10,751 bases of DNA, from positions 1 through 10,751 of the forward strand of contig JASEGX010000074.1 of NCBI GenBank assembly GCA_030017815.1, in the 5' to 3' direction. Numbering within the stretch: position 1 is the stretch's first letter; the number at the start of each line of letters is the position of its first letter. The notes below the pieces were generated by a model, which saw only the letters and a list, made by a program, of their open reading frames with translations, did no database searches and had not been told where the DNA came from. Shown piece by piece: positions 6,562 to 10,751 of this stretch. The translations under genes and the position numbers were made by a program. The DNA is from Thermodesulfobacteriota bacterium (GTDB lineage: Bacteria; Desulfobacterota; QYQD01).

Positions 6562-9096
6562 TTGATCAAAATTCTTTTTCTCTGTGTTCTCTGTGTTCTC
6601 TGTGGTTTCATATTTTTCCGGGCTAGCCGGCAATTTCAGTATATGAAGATTCTTTAATTCTTCTTCGGAAAGATTGAAGATAGACTCCACTATTTCTGTT
6701 GGCTTAGCCCCGACTTTTTGATTGTTCGCCAGGGACAGGGCGATAGTCCGGGCATCGATATACTGCAGGGCCTTCACCAGCGGTTTTATATCCACCCGGC
6801 GCGTACTCTCTTTTCTTTTCTGTTCTATCGGAAAGCTTTCCGCTGAGAGGAAGCGCTGTATCGGACCGGTCGTAAAGACGGCATTATCTGACCGTATCCG
6901 GTAATAGCTTGTTTCGGCAGTAGCAGCGGTTGTAAGCGCTTTTCCCGCGCCGTAGATAATAAGACCCTCCGGCATCTCTTTTTGCAGACGGGAAGCCAGA
7001 TCGTCCGGCTTAATCGGTCCTACCGTCGTTAAGTCTGCATATTCAGCCACACTCTCCGTTCCAACCGGCAGGGCAGAGCTAAAGGACATTTTCGGCATGG
7101 GATGAAATCCCTTAGAATAGGCCAGATTAATGCCAGCCCTCTTCAGCGCCCGGCTGAAAATGCGCGTTATTTCCAGATGGCTAAGAAACCGCGCTTGTTC
7201 CAGTTTACCGTAGTAAACCCGTATGCGCGTTGTCTCTGTGGATTCCAGGCGTTTTGACGGGGTGAAACTATCCTGAAACGGCTCTGCGAGCCGGAGAACC
7301 CTCCCTTTCCCGTCGCAGACGCCGCAAAGGACACACCCATCCTTCCGGCAATCCGCTGTTGTTTCACCATGGATAGCCTTATCATTTTCTTTTATCAGGA
7401 ATTCCTTATCTACGAGACAGTCTATATGTTCCCAGGGCAGTATTTCGTCAGGGTCCCGTTTCCTTATATGAGATTCCAATTCCAGGCCGGTTTCGGCTGC
7501 GGCTTGCTGCCAGAGAGAAAAGCGGAAGTGGTCTCCCCAACCGTCGAGCCGGCAACCAAGCCGGTAAGCGCGTTCTATAAGGCTGGCCAACCTCCGGTCA
7601 CCCCTGGAGAAGACGCCCTCCAGCAAACTCTGGCGCGGATCATGCCATTTGACCTGGATTCTTCGGTTCTGCAAGGCGTTTTTGATATAATCCAGGCGCT
7701 GCCAGCTCTCCTCGATACTTATCTGGGGCGCCCATTGGAACGGGGTATGCGCCTTGGGAACAAAGATGGAGATAGCCACATTGACCTGGCAGCGCCTGCT
7801 GGTGTGGCGACCGCAGGCTAACACCCGCTTGGCCAGATCGGCTATGCCATCCAGGTCTTCATCAGTTTCGGTCGGTAGCCCGATCATGAAATAGAGTTTC
7901 AAAAGGTTCCACCCGGCCTGGAACGCCTCCCTGGCCGTGGCCAGGAGGTCTTCTTCCAAGATATCCTTATTAATGACGGCCCTAAGCCTGGCGGTGCCGG
8001 ACTCCGGGGCAAGTGTAAACCCTGTTTTACGGACTCGCTTTATCTCGGCCATGATCTCGGGGGTCAGGGTTCCCACGCGCAGGGAGGGCAGAGATATAGC
8101 CACCTGTTCACTGGAATAGCGATTCATAAGGGCCGTTAGGAGCGCTTCCAGATTTCCATAGTCTCCCGTGCTGAGCGAGAGGAGGGAAAGCTCTTCATGG
8201 CCGGTGGCGGCCAGGGTTTCTTCGGCGATCCGGAGAATAGTCCTGGGGTGCCTTTCGCGGACCGGGCGGTAGGTAATGCCCGCCTGGCAGAAGCGGCAGC
8301 CGCGCGCGCAGCCGCGCGATATTTCCAGGCTGATACGGTCATGAACCGGCTTTGCATGCGGGATCACGGGTCTCACGGGATACTGGGCTTGATCGAGATC
8401 GCTCACTACCCGGCGTGAGACTTTTGTATAACCTGCCCTGAGGGGATCGATAGCACGAATATTTCCCTCCGGGCCATAGGATACCTTGAAATAAGACGGT
8501 ATATAGACGCCTTCAATCCGGGCCAGTAATTCTAAAAGCTTATCCTTGCCATCTGCGCTTTCTTTCCAGCAGGAATAAGTATTGGCTATCTCAACTATGG
8601 CCTCCTCACCGTCACCGATCAGGATGGCATCAAAGAAATCAGCCACAGGTTCGGGATTTGCCGCGCATGACCCGCCGGCAATGACCAGTGGATAATTTTC
8701 ATCTCTCTCCCGGGCATAGAAGGGGATGCCGGCTGTGTCTAACACGGTAAGCACATTCGTATAACAAAGCTCATAGGGCAGCGTAAACCCTAAGATGTCG
8801 AACTCCCGGAGCGGCTTTTGTGATTCAAGAGAAAGCAGCGGATAATCCTCGCGGCGGAGTAATTCCTCCAGATCAAGATCCGGGACAAAGGCCCGTTCGG
8901 CCAGGAAGTCCGCATGGCTGTTTACGATGTGATAAAGGATGGATAATCCCAGGTGGGACATGCCTATTTCATACAGATCCGGGAAGATAAGGGCCAGGCG
9001 CACCCTGGCCTTCTGCCAGTCTTTATGGACGGCGTTTATCTCAGTGCCCAGGTAACGGCCGGGTTTTCTCACCTGTGTAAGGAAGGGGTAGGACAA
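6535..9096 (-). CDS. B12-binding-type radical SAM protein fused to a DUF2344 (TIGR03936) domain
   Basis: Numbering here is from a longer TTG start at 9126. The N-terminal part matches the TIGR03960 family: QVRKPGRYLGTEINAVHKDW, then a cobalamin-binding-like alpha/beta region (about 108-185, LVIAGGSCAANPEP...GDGEEAI). The radical SAM cluster motif is RGCARGCRFC, with Cys273, Cys277 and Cys280 as CX3CX2C ligands. A second cysteine group, Cys593, 598, 601 and 604, marks the linker. From about 631 (TTRIRVYYGKLEQARFLSHLE) comes DUF2344. The two parts are often separate genes beside rng. The reaction is not known to me. I prefer TTG at 9096 (853 residues) because AAGGA lies 8 nt before it and the protein then begins MSYPFLTQVRKPGRYLG, like relatives. 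The last ~25 residues (839-863) come from intergenic repeats. Confidence 0.88.
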   Translation of the reverse strand: MSYPFLTQVRKPGRYLGTEINAVHKDWQKARVRLALIFPDLYEIGMSHLGLSILYHIVNSHADFLAERAFVPDLDLEELLRREDYPLLSLESQKPLREFDILGFTLPYELCYTNVLTVLDTAGIPFYARERDENYPLVIAGGSCAANPEPVADFFDAILIGDGEEAIVEIANTYSCWKESADGKDKLLELLARIEGVYIPSYFKVSYGPEGNIRAIDPLRAGYTKVSRRVVSDLDQAQYPVRPVIPHAKPVHDRISLEISRGCARGCRFCQAGITYRPVRERHPRTILRIAEETLAATGHEELSLLSLSTGDYGNLEALLTALMNRYSSEQVAISLPSLRVGTLTPEIMAEIKRVRKTGFTLAPESGTARLRAVINKDILEEDLLATAREAFQAGWNLLKLYFMIGLPTETDEDLDGIADLAKRVLACGRHTSRRCQVNVAISIFVPKAHTPFQWAPQISIEESWQRLDYIKNALQNRRIQVKWHDPRQSLLEGVFSRGDRRLASLIERAYRLGCRLDGWGDHFRFSLWQQAAAETGLELESHIRKRDPDEILPWEHIDCLVDKEFLIKENDKAIHGETTADCRKDGCVLCGVCDGKGRVLRLAEPFQDSFTPSKRLESTETTRIRVYYGKLEQARFLSHLEITRIFSRALKRAGINLAYSKGFHPMPKMSFSSALPVGTESVAEYADLTTVGPIKPDDLASRLQKEMPEGLIIYGAGKALTTAATAETSYYRIRSDNAVFTTGPIQRFLSAESFPIEQKRKESTRRVDIKPLVKALQYIDARTIALSLANNQKVGAKPTEIVESIFNLSEEELKNLHILKLPASPEKYETTENTENTEKKNFDQFVKKPFHR
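6579..6605. repeat. Three 9-bp tandem units inside the radical SAM gene 3' end
   Basis: TCTCTGTGT occurs twice, followed by TCTCTGTGG, in perfect 9-bp register. Read on the minus strand these give the protein stretch TTENTENTE. The unit structure parallels one arm of the CACCGCAGAG repeats, with CACAG replacing CGCAG (ACCACAGAG, AACACAGAG, AACACAGAG), so this looks like a half-element of a sister family. Because the unit is 9 bp, gain or loss of a unit keeps the reading frame. Confidence 0.85.
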
Positions 9097-9128
9097 CTCT
9101 GGATTCCTTTCGCTGACTGCGGTCAATT

Positions 9129-9223
9129 GGTTGAGTGGTTGAGTGGTTGAGTGGTTGAGTGGTTACTCAACGACTCAACTGTTTTTACCGCTCATCTACT
9201 CAACCGATTAACTACTCAACTGA
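9129..9223. repeat. GGTTGAGT 8-bp tandem/inverted repeat
   Basis: Four perfect GGTTGAGT units at 9129-9160 and a partial fifth are followed directly by the inverse form: ACTCAACG, ACTCAACT at 9165-9180. After a short TTTTTACCGCTCATCT stretch come ACTCAACC, GATTAACT, ACTCAACT at 9199-9222. The block can fold back on itself. It lies just upstream of the radical SAM gene and overlaps repeat copy 4. It may have displaced whatever promoter or leader stood there. Confidence 0.85.
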
Positions 9224-9254
9224 TGTTACCATCTCTGCGTGCTCTGCGGTAAAG
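9182..9254. repeat. CACCGCAGAG-family repeat, copy 4 (degenerate)
   Basis: The left end is TTTTTACCGC (9182-9191). The right end has two 9-bp units and an A-run, CTCTGCGTG and CTCTGCGGT followed by AAAG (9233-9254). The interior is occupied by ACTCAAC units of the GGTTGAGT family, so the two repeats are interleaved. This is the least complete copy. Confidence 0.6.
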
Positions 9255-9374
9255 ATCTACCATCAAGTATCAGAAAACACCCATCTTAGCAACAAAATGC
9301 GCTGAGGGCTGGTGGTGGGGTTAAGGGGGATTTGAAAGAACCGGAGGGAGTGTCTGAATAGTTCTCCTTTTCAG
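9255..9374. other. Non-coding spacer downstream of the cytochrome gene
   Basis: With its flanking repeats this forms the 272-302 bp gap between the cytochrome stop and the radical SAM start. No open frame with a credible start, no RNA gene and no clear intrinsic terminator is visible. The promoter of the radical SAM-rng unit may lie here or in the adjacent repeats, but I see no convincing -35/-10 pair. Confidence 0.5.
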
Positions 9375-9402
9375 AGCTGAAAGCTGATAGCTGACTGCTT
9401 AG
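9375..9402. repeat. AGCTGAT 7-bp tandem units touching the cytochrome stop codon
   Basis: AGCTGAA, AGCTGAT, AGCTGAC and TGCTTAG stand in 7-bp register. The last unit contains the cytochrome stop (TAA on the minus strand, 9399-9401). The same series, including the closing GCTTAG, occurs at 1495-1508 between leuB and asd. Confidence 0.7.
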
Positions 9403-10499
9403 TTTTTGGAGGTATGGCAGACGTTGCAGCCGCTCAGGCACTCGGAAAGTGTAGCGCCTTCCTTATAGGGCCAGCGGAGCATCTTGTAATAAGGCGATCC
9501 ATGGGCGCGGTGGCAGGAGAGGCACATGACCATGTCTGTGCCCGCGGCTACGGTGCCGCTTGGACTACCACCCCAGTTAAAACCGGCAGGCCGGGCCACC
9601 GGAACAAGCGGATTATATGCCGTGGAAATACTGGCATACTCCCCTGAGTTCGGTATAATAAGATCTGACGGGTGCCGAAGCCACGGGCTCCCGCTTCCCT
9701 GGTTATCGTGAAATACCGCATGGCAGCCTGTACAAAAGGCGCTGGTGGTATGGCCGAGAGAACCAAAACCATAACCGCCACCCGGATCGTGGAAACCCAG
9801 ATACTCATTGTGATCGCTTGCACTACTGGTAGCCTGCCAGTCCACATCCTCAATCCCTGCAACGCCGTGGCCATCACCACTCATATGTCCTGACAGAAAA
9901 CGGTACCAACCTTTGGCTGCGGTTTCTACATACTTTGTATCGGTACCGTCGTTGGCATGATGGTAACCACTAGTCTTGCCACTGCCACTTACCATGTGAC
10001 ACTTCGTGCAACCCTGCCTGCCATCAAGGGCACTAGCACCAGAAACAGTTCCATGTAAGTTGGCATGGCAACCATTGGTTGCACAGGTGCTAAAACCCGC
10101 ATCCCCGGGTGCCTTGCTCAGTTTGCTATCTTGAGAAAATATATTATGACCATAGCTTTCGTTAATCGTCACCCAGTAGAAATTCCCTCCGGCCAAAGGC
10201 GTAGCCGGTGCGCTGGAATTGAAAACTATGGGAGCCCCGGTAGTGGGATCCTTCCAGGTAGCTGAACCGGTGGCTGAATGACACCCTATACAGTTCGTTG
10301 TCAGGAGGCACGGATTGGGGGTTACGTCCGGCTCAAAGCCATCGAGCGTCCCTTTGAGCTGGTAGGCCATCTCCGTGCCGCCCTGGCTGTTGTGCATGGT
10401 GTGGCAGTTGTAACAAGCGCCGGTAACTTTGGCGTGGGATAGACCAGACAACGCTATCGTCAAGATAATAAGTGCTGAGGTTAAAATTATTTTTTTCAT
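9399..10499 (-). CDS. Secreted multihaem c-type cytochrome, seven haem-binding motifs
   Basis: The 366-residue protein starts with a Sec signal peptide, MKKIILTSALIILTIALSGLSHA, with probable cleavage after residue 23. There is no lipobox and no later membrane segment, so it should be periplasmic or exported further. Covalent haem sites are CYNCH (29-33), CIGCH (70-74), CATNGCH (139-145, a CX4CH spacing as found in some cytochrome c3 proteins), CTKCH (164-168), CTGCH (256-260), CLSCH (326-330) and CNVCH (358-362). Many extra histidines could be distal ligands. Haem spacing is uneven, with an 88-residue motif-free middle segment rich in Gly, His and Asp. The N-terminal GACYNCHTMHNSQGG and C-terminal HRAHGSPYYKMLRW...CNVCHTSKN are shared with multihaem cytochromes of metal- and sulfur-respiring anaerobes. 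The redox partner is unknown. The ribosome-binding site before ATG is weak (AGTGA). No haem-maturation genes adjoin. Confidence 0.9.
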   Translation of the reverse strand: MKKIILTSALIILTIALSGLSHAKVTGACYNCHTMHNSQGGTEMAYQLKGTLDGFEPDVTPNPCLLTTNCIGCHSATGSATWKDPTTGAPIVFNSSAPATPLAGGNFYWVTINESYGHNIFSQDSKLSKAPGDAGFSTCATNGCHANLHGTVSGASALDGRQGCTKCHMVSGSGKTSGYHHANDGTDTKYVETAAKGWYRFLSGHMSGDGHGVAGIEDVDWQATSSASDHNEYLGFHDPGGGYGFGSLGHTTSAFCTGCHAVFHDNQGSGSPWLRHPSDLIIPNSGEYASISTAYNPLVPVARPAGFNWGGSPSGTVAAGTDMVMCLSCHRAHGSPYYKMLRWPYKEGATLSECLSGCNVCHTSKN

Positions 10500-10751
10500 A
10501 TCACGTCACTTGTGTTCGATCATAAGCATAAGCACCGTATTTCTCAGATGTCTCCAAAAACTCCGCATATCAAGACGTGACCTCTTTACCTTATTACGTT
10601 TCTTCCAGAGTCCTTGCTTGTAAACTTATAATTTGATTCCTGAGAAGTAACTCACTTTGAAGTGGATCGCCAGAAATATATTGAATCCAATGTTGTGTAA
10701 ATACTACATAAATTTTTTATGTGAGCCGTTACTATCTCAAAAAATCGAGTT
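10500..10751. other. AT-rich upstream region of the cytochrome gene
   Basis: These 252 bp hold no credible gene. Two small perfect inverted repeats are visible: CACTTTGAAGTG at 10653-10664 (5-bp arms) and ACATAAATTTTTTATGT at 10706-10722 (7-bp arms around TTT). Either could be an operator or an upstream terminator. The promoter of the cytochrome presumably lies here, but I could not assign a -35/-10 or a sigma-54 site with confidence, and I recognise no riboswitch. Confidence 0.4.

Noticed and set aside
7369..7821. 150-residue plus-strand open frame inside the radical SAM gene
   Set aside because: It is a shadow of the conserved minus-strand frame and has no domain or ribosome-binding site.
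9129..9223. Possible CRISPR array
   Set aside because: The units are only 8 bp, directly abutting, with no spacers and no cas genes. It is a simple tandem/inverted repeat.
9548..9880. 110-residue minus-strand frame overlapping the cytochrome
   Set aside because: It is another frame of the cytochrome gene. The cytochrome frame has seven haem motifs and a signal peptide, and this one has neither.
10500..10751. c-di-GMP riboswitch or sigma-54 promoter ahead of the cytochrome
   Set aside because: Such elements occur before cytochrome genes in related bacteria, but neither the conserved riboswitch core nor a proper GG-N10-GC sigma-54 pair could be found here.

Overview
The window looks like chromosomal DNA of a Gram-negative anaerobe. 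The likeliest source is the Desulfobacterota (former Deltaproteobacteria) or a neighbouring phylum. Three things suggest this: a periplasmic multihaem c-type cytochrome; a LeuB of the type otherwise familiar from actinobacteria and deltaproteobacteria; and short intergenic repeats of the type CACCGCAGAG, GGTGAACGG and AGCTGAT, which I associate with genomes of those groups. The taxonomic call is inference from gene content, not a phylogeny. There is no phage, transposase, CRISPR, rRNA or tRNA in the window.

Left half, + strand (1-4740): a collinear run of leuD (3' end only), leuB, asd, a divergent class II aldolase, rsmD and coaD. The last four are tightly packed: the aldolase ribosome-binding site overlaps the asd stop, rsmD starts 9 nt after the aldolase, and coaD overlaps the end of rsmD. 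They are probably co-transcribed. LeuD and LeuB act in leucine synthesis. Asd makes aspartate semialdehyde for lysine, threonine, methionine and cell-wall precursors. RsmD modifies 16S rRNA, and CoaD makes dephospho-CoA. The aldolase is the least understood member.

Right half, - strand (4874-10499): read in the direction of transcription there is a seven-motif multihaem cytochrome, then a B12-binding-type radical SAM protein fused to a DUF2344 domain, then ribonuclease G (rng). The pairing of the radical SAM/DUF2344 genes with rng is a conserved neighbourhood in many bacteria. coaD and rng converge at 4740/4874.

Between genes lie several short repeat families, each made of degenerate 7-, 8- or 9-bp tandem units, most of them set as inverted arms. 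They sit at leuD/leuB, leuB/asd, coaD/rng, rng/radical SAM and radical SAM/cytochrome. One copy has supplied the C-terminal tail and stop codon of the radical SAM protein. A 133-bp palindromic copy fills the coaD/rng convergent junction and could act as a two-way terminator.

The observations most worth checking are the periodic inverted repeats and their capture into coding sequence; a Lys-Tyr pair in LeuB where NAD-dependent enzymes carry an aspartate; and the altered phosphate-site motifs of the aldolase next to asd. I found no clearly new defence or mobile system.
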